Source: Mycobacterium basiliense (GTDB taxonomy: Bacteria > Actinomycetota > Actinomycetes > Mycobacteriales > Mycobacteriaceae). From it: a stretch of DNA of 64,000 bases. The notes beneath the pieces were generated by a model. It saw only the letters and a list, made by a program, of their open reading frames with translations, was not told the DNA's origin and searched no databases. This document shows positions 1-9,016 of the stretch, piece by piece (position 1 is the stretch's first letter; each line of letters opens with the position of its first letter). The stretch lies in assembly GCF_900292015.1 (NCBI RefSeq), contig NZ_LR130759.1:2914001-2978000 (forward strand), in the 5' to 3' direction. The position numbers and the translations under genes were made by a program.

Positions 1-1088
1 GTACCGCCAAACCCCACATGCGGGTTCGGATTACGCAAGATGTTGAAGGTGAACGGGTCGTCGAACACCTCCTCGTCGAAGTTGGCGGAACGGTAGAACA
101 TCACCACCCGCTGTCCCTTCATGATCTGGACACCCGACAGCTCGTAGTCCTCCAGCGCGGTCCGTTGGAAGGATGTCACCGGGGTGGCCCACCGCACGAT
201 CTCGTCTGCCGCGGTCGCGGGACGGTCCTTCTTGAACAGCTCCCACTGATCGGGATGATCGGTGAACGCCATCATGCCCTGGGTGATCGAGTTCCGAGTG
301 GTCTCATTGCCGGCGACGGCTAACAGAATGACGAAAAAGCCGAACTCGTCTTCGGAGAGCTTGTGTCCGTCGATGTCGGCCTCGACCAGCTTGGTGACAA
401 GGTCCTCACGCGGGTTCTTCACCCGGTCCGCGGCCATCTGCATGCCGTACATAATCAACTCGACAGATGCGGTCATGGCGTCGTTGTTGGCGAACTCGGG
501 ATCCTGGTCGCCCACCATCTCGTTGGACCAATGAAAGAGCTTCTTGCGGTCTTCCTGCGGCACCCCCATCAGCCCTGCGATCGCCTGTAGCGGCAGCTCG
601 CAGGACACTTGTTCGACAAAGTCGCCGGAGCCCTCGGCGGCCGCGGCCTCGACAATGCGCCGGGCGCGCTCGTCGAGGTCGGCCCGCAAGCGCTCGACCG
701 CACGGGGTGTGAAGGCCCGGGAGATGATTTTGCGAAGCCGGGTGTGCTGCGGCGCGTCCATATTGAGTAGGACGAATTTGCCCCGCTCGATCTGCTCGGC
801 GACTGTACCGTCCTTGTAGCGCGGCAAAGCGGTCTTTTGCAGGCTGGAGAAGACGTCGCTGCGTAGCGAAATTTCTTTGACGTCTTTGTGCTTTGTCACC
901 ACCCAAAAACCGCCGTCGTCAAACCCGCCGCGGCCCATCGGCTGCTCGTTCCACCAGATCGGTGCGCTGCGCCGCATCTCTGCCAGCTCTTCAACCGGCA
1001 GCCGCTCGGCGTAGATGTCCGGGTCGGTGAAGTCAAAACCGGGAGGCAGATTGGGAACTGGGTTGGTGGTTGGCTCGGCAGCTGGCAT
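1..1088 (-). CDS. CYP125-like cytochrome P450, 3' end cut by window edge
   Basis: About 362 codons are visible. Reading down from the ATG at 1088 gives MPAAEPTTNPVPNLPPGFDF, then motifs that closely follow the mycobacterial steroid C26/C27-hydroxylase CYP125: FTDPDIYAERLP, the I-helix AGNETTRNSITQGMMAF with the oxygen-activating acid/Thr pair, and the ExxR-to-meander region. The frame runs off the window at NPHVGFGGT, just before the haem-binding loop, so the Cys ligand is not visible. CYP125 family members oxidise the sterol side chain with ferredoxin partners. M. tuberculosis keeps cyp125 at Rv3545c, so by location this is probably a paralogue rather than the orthologue. Family call is firm; substrate is inferred. 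Confidence 0.88.
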   Translation of the reverse strand, partial: MPAAEPTTNPVPNLPPGFDFTDPDIYAERLPVEELAEMRRSAPIWWNEQPMGRGGFDDGGFWVVTKHKDVKEISLRSDVFSSLQKTALPRYKDGTVAEQIERGKFVLLNMDAPQHTRLRKIISRAFTPRAVERLRADLDERARRIVEAAAAEGSGDFVEQVSCELPLQAIAGLMGVPQEDRKKLFHWSNEMVGDQDPEFANNDAMTASVELIMYGMQMAADRVKNPREDLVTKLVEADIDGHKLSEDEFGFFVILLAVAGNETTRNSITQGMMAFTDHPDQWELFKKDRPATAADEIVRWATPVTSFQRTALEDYELSGVQIMKGQRVVMFYRSANFDEEVFDDPFTFNILRNPNPHVGFGG

Positions 1089-1510
1089 GTGCCCACTCCT
1101 CGATGCGAATTCCGTTAGTTTCGTCTAGTGCCCATAATCCATTGCTCCACCGCGGTTGGGAAGCATTGAAGCAGGATCTGCAACGAGAAATTGCAACGTG
1201 TTCATTGGTCCCGCGGTTGGAGTGTGTCACCGCTTGGCAGTCCTCCCATGCAACGGATACCCGAACCAACACGAGTCATGCGCATCGTTGGGCAACCGAC
1301 TACCGGATGATCGACCCCGTCGTACTCGGCGGCGACCGGCAGGGTGCGCAACGGCCGTCGGGCGGGCCGTTGTCGTCCGATCTGCAGATAGCACAACAAC
1401 TTGCCGGGGCCCGCATCTCCGGGGCGGGCGGTGGCCGGCCAGCGATCTTGTGGGCCACGCCACAATCGTTATGCTTTGTGAAAGTCGCTGGCGCCTCGGA
1501 GGGGTGGAAC
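1089..1510. other. Intergenic region between P450 and secreted protein
   Basis: This 422-bp gap separates the divergent P450 and Rv1891-like genes. The downstream ORF stays open upstream through much of it, but the strong ribosome site (GGAGGGG at about 1499-1505) and signal peptide place the real start at 1511. I see no KstR box, tRNA or repeat here. It presumably holds both promoters. Confidence 0.5.
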
Positions 1511-1915
1511 ATGATTCGGGAACTGCTCGCCGCCACTGCGATCGGGGGTGCCGCCATCGGTCTTGCACCGGTCGTTGCCGCCGATAATGGCCGCTACGAG
1601 GGCGACGTGCCGGGCATGAACTATGACGCATCACTGGGCGCGCCGTGTGATAACTACGAGCGCTTCATCTTCGGACGTGGCCCCAGCGGCCAGGCCGAGG
1701 CCTGTCATTTCCCGCCGCCCAACCAGTTCCCGGCCGCCACGGTCGGCTATTGGGTGATTTCTTACCCGCTGTACGGCGTGCAGCAGCCGGGTGCTCCATG
1801 CCCGGGTCCGCAGTCCGCCGCACAGTCCCAAGACGGCCTGCCGATGCTGTGCCTGGGGGCCAAGGGTTGGCAAACGGGGTGGTTTACCGGGGCCGGATTC
1901 TTCCCACCCGAGTAG
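1511..1915 (+). CDS. Secreted protein, Rv1891-like
   Basis: This is a 134-residue protein with an N-terminal signal peptide (MIRELLAATAIGGAAIGLAP, then an Ala-rich cleavage zone VVAAD). The mature part is rich in Pro, Gly and aromatic residues and has several Cys (APCDNYERF, EACHFPP, GAPCPGP, MLCLGAKGW), suggesting a disulfide-bonded exported protein. It matches my memory of Rv1891, a conserved protein of unknown function. The start at 1511 has GGAGGGG about 6 bases upstream. It lies 18 bp before the next ORF and is likely co-transcribed with it. No catalytic motif is recognised. Confidence 0.85.
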   Translation: MIRELLAATAIGGAAIGLAPVVAADNGRYEGDVPGMNYDASLGAPCDNYERFIFGRGPSGQAEACHFPPPNQFPAATVGYWVISYPLYGVQQPGAPCPGPQSAAQSQDGLPMLCLGAKGWQTGWFTGAGFFPPE

Positions 1916-1933
1916 TCACGTTGAGCTAGGCCG

Positions 1934-2227
1934 ATGACGACCGATCGTGCGCCAGTACAGTCTCCGATCCCGCGGTGGTTGCGGTTTGTGCTGGCGTCGG
2001 ATCGTGCCGGCTCGGCCTGGTACATAGGCGCCGGTTTCTTCTTTGCACCGGCGCTCGCCCTGCTCTCACCATGGCCGACGATTACCGCAGTGCTGTGGTG
2101 GCTTATCGGGCTCGCGGGATTGTGGCTGGGTCTGCTCGGAATCGCGATGGCCGTCGGGCTGGCGCGGGTATTGCGGTCTGGCGGCGAAATTCCGGAGCAG
2201 TACTGGCGCACGCTGGTCGACTACTGA
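1934..2227 (+). CDS. Small membrane protein, Rv1892-like
   Basis: This 97-residue protein has two hydrophobic segments (roughly residues 28-48, WYIGAGFFFAPALALLSPW, and 52-80, AVLWWLIGLAGLWLGLLGIAMAVGLARVL), joined by a short loop and followed by a polar tail. It resembles the conserved membrane protein Rv1892. It follows the secreted Rv1891-like gene after 18 bp, so the two probably share a transcript. No function is known to me. Confidence 0.8.
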   Translation: MTTDRAPVQSPIPRWLRFVLASDRAGSAWYIGAGFFFAPALALLSPWPTITAVLWWLIGLAGLWLGLLGIAMAVGLARVLRSGGEIPEQYWRTLVDY

Positions 2228-2320
2228 TACGACCGGTCCGCTGGTGACTTCGGCCTGCACATGGTGAATTCGCCAGGTCTACAGTCGTATCAAGCATCCG
2301 ACAACGAATAGGAGCCTTCG

Positions 2321-2539
2321 ATGGCCATCAATCCCAAAGATGCAGTCGACGCGGCCAGGGACATTGCGACCAACGCTGTCGAGAAGGCATCCGACATCGT
2401 CGAAAACGCCAGCGACATCATCCGTGGCGACATCGCCGGCGGTACCAGCGGCATCGTGCAGAGTTCCATCGACATCGCCACCCACGCCGTGGACAGAGTC
2501 AAAGAGGTCTTCACGGGCACCGACGAAGAACTGGACTAG
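2321..2539 (+). CDS. Small helical protein, Rv1893-like
   Basis: This is a 72-residue acidic protein without a signal peptide. It has repeated amphipathic spacing (AVDAARDIATNAVEKASDIVENASDII and IVQSSIDIATHAVDRVKEVF), consistent with two helices in a hairpin or coiled coil. It corresponds to Rv1893. A GGAG ribosome site lies about 9 bases before the ATG. It converges on the flavoprotein gene at 2578, with a GC hairpin between them. Function unknown. Confidence 0.82.
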   Translation: MAINPKDAVDAARDIATNAVEKASDIVENASDIIRGDIAGGTSGIVQSSIDIATHAVDRVKEVFTGTDEELD

Positions 2540-2548
2540 GCCGAGCGA

Positions 2549-2573
2549 GCCCGCGTCCGCGACGTCCGCGGGC
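2549..2573. terminator. GC hairpin between convergent genes
   Basis: Arms GCCCGCG (2549-2555) and CGCGGGC (2567-2573) are perfect 7-bp complements with an 11-nt loop. The hairpin lies in the 38-bp gap between two convergent stop codons. There is no clear U-tract, as is common for mycobacterial terminator candidates. Its position suggests bidirectional use. Confidence 0.4.
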
Positions 2574-2577
2574 GTCG

Positions 2578-3705
2578 TCAGACGGCAGCGGCGTTGAGCT
2601 CGTCCAGCCTGGTGGTTGATTCCAGGTACTCCTGGACCCAGCGCTCGATGACTGCCGCCGTCTTCTCCACCTTGGTGAATTGCCCGACAACCTGCCCGAT
2701 CGGATTGAACGCGACGTCGACCGTCTCGTTCGGGTACTTGTTGGTAGCCCGCACTGCCATCCCGGAGACCATGTACTGCAGCGGCATGCCCAGCGGCTTC
2801 GGGTTGTCGGGCTGCTCCCAAGCCTCCGTCCAGTCGTTGCGCAGCATCCGGGCCGGCTTGCCAGTGAACGAACGGCTCCGGACGGTGTCACGACTGGTCG
2901 CCTTCGCATAGGCCGCTTGTTGGACCGGGGTGTTCTGAGCCTCCTCGACCATCAGCCACTGTGAGCCGGTCCAGGCCCCCTGAGCACCCAGCGCGAGTGC
3001 CGCAGCGATTTGCTGGCCGCTGCCGATGCCACCCGCGGCAAGGACCGGGACCGGTGCCACCTCCTTGACCACCTGCGGCCACAACACGATCGAGCCCACC
3101 TCGCCGCAATGCCCGCCGGCCTCGCCACCTTGGGCGATGATGATGTCGATGCCGGCGTTTGCGTGCTTGCGGGCCTGCGACGGAGAGCCGCATAATGCGG
3201 CCACCTTGCGGCCGGCGTCGTGGATGTGCGTGATCATCTCCGCCGGTGGGGTTCCCAGCGCATTGGCGATCATCGCCACCTTCGGGTGCTTTAGGGCGAC
3301 CTCGACCTGCGGGGTGGCAGTCGCCTCGGTCCACCCCAACAGCTGCAGGCTGTCCTCGTCGGCATCCTCAACCGGGACGCCGTGGTCGGCCAGGATCTTG
3401 CGGGCAAAGTCCAGATGCTCCTTGGGCACCATAGACCGCAAGGTCTTGGCCAGTTCCTCGGCCGATAGGTGTGCGTCCATACCCTCGTATTTGTTCGGGA
3501 TGACGATGTCGACGCCGTAGGGGTGATCGCCGATGTGCTCGTCGATCCAGTTGAGCTCGATTTCCAACTGCTCGGGGGTGAACCCAACCGCACCTAGGAC
3601 ACCGAACCCTCCGGCCTTACTCACCGCCACGACCACATCGCGGCAATGCGTGAAGGCAAAGATCGGAAACTCAATACCAAGCTCGTCGCAAATGGCGGTG
3701 TGCAT
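2578..3705 (-). CDS. Nitronate monooxygenase-like flavoprotein (2-nitropropane dioxygenase family)
   Basis: This 375-residue FMN-dependent TIM-barrel protein corresponds to Rv1894c. It shows the N-terminal barrel strand LGIEFPIFAFTHCRDVVVAVSKAGGFGVLG, the phosphate-binding segments IIAQGGEAGGHCGEVGS (with the catalytic-position His) and PVLAAGGIGSGQQIAAALALGAQG, and the WTGSQWL strand. The family oxidises alkyl nitronates, although many members act on other substrates. A perfect match to the KstR consensus lies 28 bp upstream of the start, so expression is probably derepressed during sterol catabolism. The fold is certain; the substrate is not. Confidence 0.88.
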   Translation of the reverse strand: MHTAICDELGIEFPIFAFTHCRDVVVAVSKAGGFGVLGAVGFTPEQLEIELNWIDEHIGDHPYGVDIVIPNKYEGMDAHLSAEELAKTLRSMVPKEHLDFARKILADHGVPVEDADEDSLQLLGWTEATATPQVEVALKHPKVAMIANALGTPPAEMITHIHDAGRKVAALCGSPSQARKHANAGIDIIIAQGGEAGGHCGEVGSIVLWPQVVKEVAPVPVLAAGGIGSGQQIAAALALGAQGAWTGSQWLMVEEAQNTPVQQAAYAKATSRDTVRSRSFTGKPARMLRNDWTEAWEQPDNPKPLGMPLQYMVSGMAVRATNKYPNETVDVAFNPIGQVVGQFTKVEKTAAVIERWVQEYLESTTRLDELNAAAV

Positions 3706-3732
3706 GCCTGCTCCCCGGGACGCCAGTTAAAA

Positions 3733-3746
3733 TGGAACGTGTTCTA
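3733..3746. promoter_or_regulatory. KstR-type operator
   Basis: The 14-mer TGGAACGTGTTCTA fits the published KstR consensus TnnAACnnGTTnnA at every fixed position. It sits 28 bp upstream of the Rv1894c-like start, where a promoter-proximal repressor site is expected. KstR is the TetR-family repressor of mycobacterial cholesterol catabolism genes. Confidence 0.75.
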
Positions 3747-3845
3747 GTTTAGTACCCGGTGCGGCGGTGCGACCAGGCGCCCAGGCTTTGCCTCGATTTT
3801 GGCGTCCGAACCGGCGCTGAGCATGGGCAACCATAGCCAGATTGG

Positions 3846-4316
3846 CTACGGCATGTCGTGCATGACCCATAGCGCGACGAATGTCAGCATGCACCCGAAG
3901 CAGAGCACATGATCCCGCAGGATGGATCGCGCAAGGCGGGTCTGCACCGCCGGACTATCCAATCGCTTGCCAAGGCGAATCGCGTTGGGCACCGTATGTG
4001 TGAGCGCCAGGGCGATCGGACCCCCAGCCAGCACAACCGACATCGCCAGGAGCCAACTCGGATCCTGCCCCTGAACCGCGCGCAGCCCCCAGGCGCCTAA
4101 TAACATCAGCATCACCACAGCAATCAACTGGCTCATCGGCCGCGACGTGGTGGTCGCGCGGTGGTAGTAGCTTGCGATGGATGCCAACACCGGCTCCGGC
4201 AGGGACGCGCCCGAACGTCGTTGGCGCACTATCTGAGAGTCGAAAATCAGATCCATCCAGAGGACGGCGAGCAGGAAGCCGCTGCAGGCGGTAAGAATCG
4301 TCACTACAACGCTCAC
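3846..4316 (-). CDS. Integral membrane protein of unknown function
   Basis: Read from the GTG at 4316, this is about 156 residues with four hydrophobic segments: VVVTILTACSGFLLAVLWMDLIF; LIAVVMLMLLGAWGLRAV; LLAMSVVLAGGPIALALTHTV; and HVLCFGCMLTFVALWVM. The open frame continues upstream to 4616, but that extension is Arg/Gly-rich and unlike a protein, so I place the start at 4316 (4304 is also possible). It diverges from the Baeyer-Villiger monooxygenase gene. I do not recognise the family, and I recall no gene at this place in H37Rv between Rv1894c and Rv1895. Confidence 0.6.
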   Translation of the reverse strand: MSVVVTILTACSGFLLAVLWMDLIFDSQIVRQRRSGASLPEPVLASIASYYHRATTTSRPMSQLIAVVMLMLLGAWGLRAVQGQDPSWLLAMSVVLAGGPIALALTHTVPNAIRLGKRLDSPAVQTRLARSILRDHVLCFGCMLTFVALWVMHDMP

Positions 4317-4578
4317 CCAATTCCACGTATGCCGGCACCGCCCGGCGCCACCCGCACCTCGACCGGAGCCGGGACATCGTTCGATCTGTTGGCATCCCAG
4401 CTGAAGGCTACGCGGGAGCCAATTGCCGAGCCAGAGCATTGCCCGCCGCCGACAGCCGCGTCGCCGGCGGCCGTAGGTGGCGCGCCCGTACGTTGATCCG
4501 CCAGCGTGACTCGGGCTCCCGCCGGCCGACATGTGCGACCCTTGCCGCGGGCGCCCGCCGACGGTAGCGTGGTGCTGG

Positions 4579-4609
4579 CTAATTACGAAACGGTTAGTAT
4601 CGTAATTAG
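4579..4609. promoter_or_regulatory. Long palindrome upstream of monooxygenase (candidate operator)
   Basis: The perfect 10-bp arms CTAATTACGA (4579-4588) and TCGTAATTAG (4600-4609) are separated by 11 bp. The site ends 23 bp before the monooxygenase ATG and is AT-rich in a GC-rich context. Its size and position suit a dimeric repressor of the TetR or MarR type. No regulator gene is adjacent. The rest of the 4317-4578 gap shows nothing recognisable. Confidence 0.55.
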
Positions 4610-4632
4610 AGTTCACCGAAAGGAACGGCTCG

Positions 4633-6564
4633 ATGCGCAGCCCCTACGCCGGCCTGCCGTTCAGCACGTCCACACCCGATATCGCGGCCGCGCTCGAGGA
4701 CGTCAGCATCCCGACCCTGCTGCTGTCGCTCGTCCACATTACTGGCGATCCCCGCTTCATCCGCGAGTTCAAACAGCTGGGCATCTTCCTCAACGAGGTC
4801 CAGGGCTTCATGTCTGAGGAAGACAAGGCCCGAGCGCGCGCCGCAGCCCTCACCGTGATCACCGAGTATCGAGACCGGGGATGCCCCGAACCCGAACCGC
4901 TGAGGCAAGAACTCATCAGAGAAATGCTGGACTGGGCAGCCTGTGAGCATGTACCCAACGACTACCTACCTTTGGTCTTGGAGGAATTGGACCTCGGCGG
5001 ACTCGACCCCCGGCGCACCGCGCCGGTGCCAACCCGGTATGCGGCCCAGCTCCCCGTCCTGGTCGTCGGCTGCGGAGAATCCGGCATCCTGGCCGGAATC
5101 CGCCTCAAACAAGCCAACATCCCTTTCACCATCGTGGAGAAGAACGCCGGTCCCGGCGGAACATGGTGGGAGAATACCTATCCCGGTGCGCGTGTCGATG
5201 TGGCAAACCACTTCTATTGCTACAGCTTCGAACCCAACAACGACTGGAATCACTTCTTCGCCGAGCAACCCGAGCTGCAGGATTACTTCACTCGGGTGAT
5301 GGCCAAGCACGAGCTGGCCGACCACGTCCGATGGAACACCGAAGTCGTCGCTGCCGAGTGGAACGACGACGACGGCGTATGGAATATCTCACTGCGATCG
5401 GCCGATGGCCAGACGAGCGCCGTGCCGGCGCGCGCCATCATTACCGCGGTCGGCCAGCTAAACCGGCCGAACATCCCCGAGTTCGACGGGGCAGATACGT
5501 TTGCGGGCCCCGCGTTTCACTCCGCGGCGTGGGACCACTCCGTCGAACTCACCGGCAAGCGGGTCGCCCTGATCGGAGCCGGAGCCAGCGGGTTCCAGAT
5601 CGCGCCCGCGATTGCCCAGGATGTCAAGCACCTCACCGTGTTCCAGCGAACCGCGCAGTGGATGTTCCCCAACGCCATGTACCACGAGCGCGTCGGTGAG
5701 GGTGTGCACTGGGCGATGCGCCATCTTCCTTTCTACGGACGGTGGTACCGGTTCCTGGTCATGTGGCCCGGCGCCGACAAGGGTCTCGATGCGGCGCGGA
5801 TTGACCCCAGCTACGCCGATCAGGATCACGCCGTCAGCGACATCAACGCTGCCGCCCGAATGATGTTCGCTCAATGGATCAGCAGCCAGGTCGGCGAAGA
5901 CGACGATCTGTTGGCCAAGGTGATGCCCGACTATCCCGCCACCGGGAAAAGGACGCTGCAAGACAACGGCAGCTGGCTACAAACCCTGCAGCGCGACAAC
6001 GTCGAGCTGGTGCGCACGCCGATCGAGCGGATCGCACCCCACGGTGTGGTCACCTCAGACGGCGCGGCACACGACGTCGATGTCATCGTCTACGCCACCG
6101 GATTTCGACACACACAGGTGTTGTGGCCGTTGAAAGTCGTTGGCCGCAGCGGTGTCGACCTGCATGCGACGTGGGGCACACGTCCTTACGCCCATCTGGG
6201 CATCACGGTCCCGGGTTTTCCCAATTTCTTCCTCATCTACGGTCCCGGTGCTCATCTGGCTCACGGCGGCAGCCTGATCTTCAATTCCGAACTCCAAATG
6301 CGCTACATCAGCCTGTGTTTGGCGCACTTGGCAAGAACTGGCTTGCATTCTCTGGAGCCAACCGTGGGTGCGGCCAGACAGTGGCATCAACGCACTCAAG
6401 CCGAGATCAAGAAGATGGTGTGGTCACACCCTGCGGTCAAACACTCCTACTTCAAAAACGCCGACGGAGAGATTCACACTGTCAGTCCGTGGCGCCTCGA
6501 CCAGTATTGGACCGCGGTGCGCGAACCCGATTGGTCCGAATTCGTCCTTCGGAAAAGGAAGTGA
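4633..6564 (+). CDS. Baeyer-Villiger monooxygenase, 4-hydroxyacetophenone monooxygenase-like
   Basis: This 643-residue flavin- and NADPH-dependent monooxygenase would convert ketones to esters or lactones. It has two Rossmann motifs, VVGCGESG (about residue 142) and LIGAGASG (about residue 315), and the fingerprint FAGPAFHSAAWD (about residue 290), which matches FxGxxxHxxxW[P/D]. The aromatic-rich GGTWWENTYPGARVD segment is typical of class B enzymes. An N-terminal extension of about 130 residues and the total length match the HAPMO subgroup. AAAGGAACGG precedes the ATG. The next gene, an alcohol dehydrogenase, starts 10 bp after the stop, so the pair probably forms an alcohol-ketone-ester pathway. 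A palindrome sits in the promoter region. Natural substrate unknown. Confidence 0.88.
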   Translation: MRSPYAGLPFSTSTPDIAAALEDVSIPTLLLSLVHITGDPRFIREFKQLGIFLNEVQGFMSEEDKARARAAALTVITEYRDRGCPEPEPLRQELIREMLDWAACEHVPNDYLPLVLEELDLGGLDPRRTAPVPTRYAAQLPVLVVGCGESGILAGIRLKQANIPFTIVEKNAGPGGTWWENTYPGARVDVANHFYCYSFEPNNDWNHFFAEQPELQDYFTRVMAKHELADHVRWNTEVVAAEWNDDDGVWNISLRSADGQTSAVPARAIITAVGQLNRPNIPEFDGADTFAGPAFHSAAWDHSVELTGKRVALIGAGASGFQIAPAIAQDVKHLTVFQRTAQWMFPNAMYHERVGEGVHWAMRHLPFYGRWYRFLVMWPGADKGLDAARIDPSYADQDHAVSDINAAARMMFAQWISSQVGEDDDLLAKVMPDYPATGKRTLQDNGSWLQTLQRDNVELVRTPIERIAPHGVVTSDGAAHDVDVIVYATGFRHTQVLWPLKVVGRSGVDLHATWGTRPYAHLGITVPGFPNFFLIYGPGAHLAHGGSLIFNSELQMRYISLCLAHLARTGLHSLEPTVGAARQWHQRTQAEIKKMVWSHPAVKHSYFKNADGEIHTVSPWRLDQYWTAVREPDWSEFVLRKRK

Positions 6565-6574
6565 GCACGCCGAT

Positions 6575-7600
6575 ATGCGCGCGGTAGTCATCAATGGGTC
6601 AGGCCATGTCCGCGTCGACACCCGTCCGGATCCGACGTTACCCGGTCCCGACGGCGTGATCGTCGCCGTGCAGGCCGCCGGCATCTGCGGCTCGGACCTT
6701 CATTTCTACGACGGCGATTATCCGCTCGCCGACCCGGTGGCCCTGGGGCATGAAGCGGTCGGCACGGTCGTCGAGGCTGGGCCCGTGGTACGCACCGTCA
6801 AGGTCGGCGATCGGGTCATGGTGTCCTCAGTCGCCGGATGCGGCGCCTGCCCCGGGTGTGCAACCCGTGATCCGGTCCAGTGTTTCTCCGGTCTGCGGAT
6901 CTTTGGCTCCGGTGCGCTTGGCGGCGCACAGGCCGACCTGCTGGCCGTACCGACCGCCGATTTTCAAGTGCTCAAGATTCCCGACGGCATCACCACCGAG
7001 CAGGCACTGCTGCTCACCGACAATCTGGCCACCGGGTGGGCCGCCGCGCAGCGGGCCGATATTCCATTCGGCGGTTCGGTGGCGGTGATCGGCCTGGGGG
7101 CGGTCGGCCTATGCGCGCTCCGCAGCGCGTTTATGCATGGCGCAGCAACGGTTTTCGCAGTAGATCGCGTCGAGGGTCGCTTACAGCGTGCCGCCGCCTG
7201 GGGTGGCACCCCGATCAGGTGCCCTGCCGCCGAGGCCATCCTCGGCGCCACCGGTGGCCGCGGCACCGACGCGGTGATCGACGCCGTGGCCACGGATGCG
7301 TCGCTGACCGACGCGCTCAATTCGGTGCGGCCCGGCGGCACCGTCTCGGTTGTTGGCGTACATGATCTGCAGCCGTTTCCGCTGCCCGCACTCAGCTGTC
7401 TGATTCGCAGCATCACGCTGCGTATGACCACCGCGCCGGTACAGCGCACCTGGCCCGAATTGATCCCGCTGCTGCGGGCCGGCCGACTCAACGTGGACGG
7501 CATCTTCACCACAACACTGCCGTTGGATCAAGCGGCCAATGGCTATGCGACTGCGGCCTCGCGGTCAGGCGACGATGTGAAGATCTTGCTCACGCCCTAG
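6575..7600 (+). CDS. Zinc-dependent alcohol dehydrogenase (MDR family), Rv1895-like
   Basis: This is a 341-residue medium-chain dehydrogenase. Catalytic zinc ligands are visible in GICGSDLH and GHE, and the four-Cys structural-zinc lobe is [16 protein letters not shown]. The NAD(P) motif is GLGAVG. It corresponds to Rv1895. The ATG at 6575 lies 10 bp after the monooxygenase stop, so the two are likely co-transcribed; the longer open frame upstream overlaps the monooxygenase and is not real. It would oxidise an alcohol to the ketone used by the neighbouring enzyme, or act on that enzyme's product; this is inference from context. Its stop shares the bases CTAG with the stop of the convergent gene. 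Confidence 0.88.
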   Translation: MRAVVINGSGHVRVDTRPDPTLPGPDGVIVAVQAAGICGSDLHFYDGDYPLADPVALGHEAVGTVVEAGPVVRTVKVGDRVMVSSVAGCGACPGCATRDPVQCFSGLRIFGSGALGGAQADLLAVPTADFQVLKIPDGITTEQALLLTDNLATGWAAAQRADIPFGGSVAVIGLGAVGLCALRSAFMHGAATVFAVDRVEGRLQRAAAWGGTPIRCPAAEAILGATGGRGTDAVIDAVATDASLTDALNSVRPGGTVSVVGVHDLQPFPLPALSCLIRSITLRMTTAPVQRTWPELIPLLRAGRLNVDGIFTTTLPLDQAANGYATAASRSGDDVKILLTP

Positions 7601-8505
7601 CGGGCGGCCGCTATGTATTCGGAATGCATGAAACTATCGATCCGAATATCTACATCCAGCGGCGTCATTCCATAACCGGCCTGTAAGTCAAGCGTGCTAC
7701 GCACGGGTTCGACGGTCCAGCCGTGGGCCGCCAGCCACGTTGCCGGATCGGTCGTGTCGTCGTAGGTGAGCGTGGAGAAGTTCACGTGACCGGACATGTT
7801 GACCCCTGGGTGGGTCGATTCCAGAGCCTCTAGCTGCGCGTGGTCCAAGCGCGATCCCAAAGCACCCGCGGCAACCCGGCTGCCCGGTGCACACAGCTCG
7901 CTGATGCGGGTGAACAGGGCTTCTTGGGTCTCGCCCGTCAAATACGGCAGCAATCCCTCCAACGACCAGGCGCTGGACCTTTGTGGATCAAACCCGGCGG
8001 CCAGCAAGGCGGCGGGCCAGTCGGCGCGCAAATCGGCTGCCACCTCAACTCGGCGGGCCGTGGGCTGCACGCCCTGCTCGGCCAGTACCCGTGCCTTGAA
8101 TTCCAAGACTTTCGGTAAGTCGATCTCGAAAACCGTCGTTTCAGCTGGCCAGTCGAGCCGGTAAGCGCGAGAGTCCAGGCCGGCGGCGACAATGACGGCT
8201 TGCCGGATTCCAGCGTCGCCGGCCGAACCGAAGAAATCGTCAAAATACCGAGTCTGGACACCGTAGAGCCGCGGGAAAGCGGTCTCGCCCTCGGAGGTTC
8301 CGGGGTTGACGAGCAGGCCGGTTAAATACGGGTCCGCCGAAGCCGAGATGAAATGTTTGGCATACTCGTCGCGAACCAGCGGTTCCGGGCTCGCCGCGTG
8401 CAGCGCTCGCCAGCCCGCCACCAACAGGGCGGTGTAGCCCACGCCGCTGATGATGTCCCACTGATCGTCGTCGGAACGAAGCGACCCATATTCCGGTGTT
8501 GTCAT
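7597..8505 (-). CDS. SAM-dependent methyltransferase, mycobacterial TIGR00027/UPF0677 type (Rv1896c-like)
   Basis: This 302-residue protein belongs to the expanded mycobacterial family of putative O-methyltransferases related to leucine carboxyl methyltransferase. Visible blocks are [28 protein letters not shown] (the SAM-binding motif), [17 protein letters not shown], and EGLLPYL. It corresponds to Rv1896c. The substrate of the family is not established. It lies 16 bp after the dtd stop in the same direction, so an operon is likely, and AGAGGAG precedes the ATG. Confidence 0.86.
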   Translation of the reverse strand: MTTPEYGSLRSDDDQWDIISGVGYTALLVAGWRALHAASPEPLVRDEYAKHFISASADPYLTGLLVNPGTSEGETAFPRLYGVQTRYFDDFFGSAGDAGIRQAVIVAAGLDSRAYRLDWPAETTVFEIDLPKVLEFKARVLAEQGVQPTARRVEVAADLRADWPAALLAAGFDPQRSSAWSLEGLLPYLTGETQEALFTRISELCAPGSRVAAGALGSRLDHAQLEALESTHPGVNMSGHVNFSTLTYDDTTDPATWLAAHGWTVEPVRSTLDLQAGYGMTPLDVDIRIDSFMHSEYIAAAR

Positions 8506-8521
8506 CGGTTCTCCTCTGTCC

Positions 8522-8953
8522 TCATAGCTCCAGCATGACGGTCACCGGACCATCGTTGACTAGTTCGACCTGCATGTGCGCCCCGAAAACCCCGGCCTCT
8601 ACCCGGGCACCCAATGCTCGCAACGCCTCGGCGAACTTCCCAACCAATGGCTCGGCCACCGCGGCCGGCGCGGCCGCGTTCCAGGAGGGCCGCCGACCCT
8701 TTGCGGTGTCGGCGTACAGGGTGAACTGGCTAACCACCAAGATCGGCGCGTTGACGTCGGACGCGGATTTCTCGTCGGTGAGAATACGCAAGTTCCAGAG
8801 CTTTTCGGCCAGCCGCTGAGCCTTGCCGACATCGTCGTGGTGGGTGACACCGACGAAGGCGAGCAGGCCCTGCCGATCCGGCCGGACGGCACCGACCACC
8901 CGATTCTCTACCGACACCGAAGCCGATGAAACCCGCTGCACCAGAACCCGCAT
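8522..8953 (-). CDS. dtd: D-aminoacyl-tRNA deacylase
   Basis: This is a 143-residue cytoplasmic editing enzyme that hydrolyses D-aminoacyl-tRNAs. The start [13 protein letters not shown] and the paired motifs SQFTLYAD and [11 protein letters not shown] (the SQFTL and NxGPVT signatures that build the active site across the dimer) are diagnostic. The length equals the family norm. It corresponds to Rv1897c. The start at 8953 fits the family; the longer open frame upstream to 9283 is on the wrong side of the divergent gene's start. Confidence 0.95.
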   Translation of the reverse strand: MRVLVQRVSSASVSVENRVVGAVRPDRQGLLAFVGVTHHDDVGKAQRLAEKLWNLRILTDEKSASDVNAPILVVSQFTLYADTAKGRRPSWNAAAPAAVAEPLVGKFAEALRALGARVEAGVFGAHMQVELVNDGPVTVMLEL

Positions 8954-9016
8954 GGCCCTCGATGCTGCCAGGCCAGTCTGGAACGCCACGTCGGTGGTCT
9001 GGGTACGCTCATCGGT

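Noticed and set aside
1070..1510. N-terminal extension of the Rv1891-like ORF
   Set aside because: The signal peptide and GGAGGGG site define the start at 1511; the upstream part is not protein-like.
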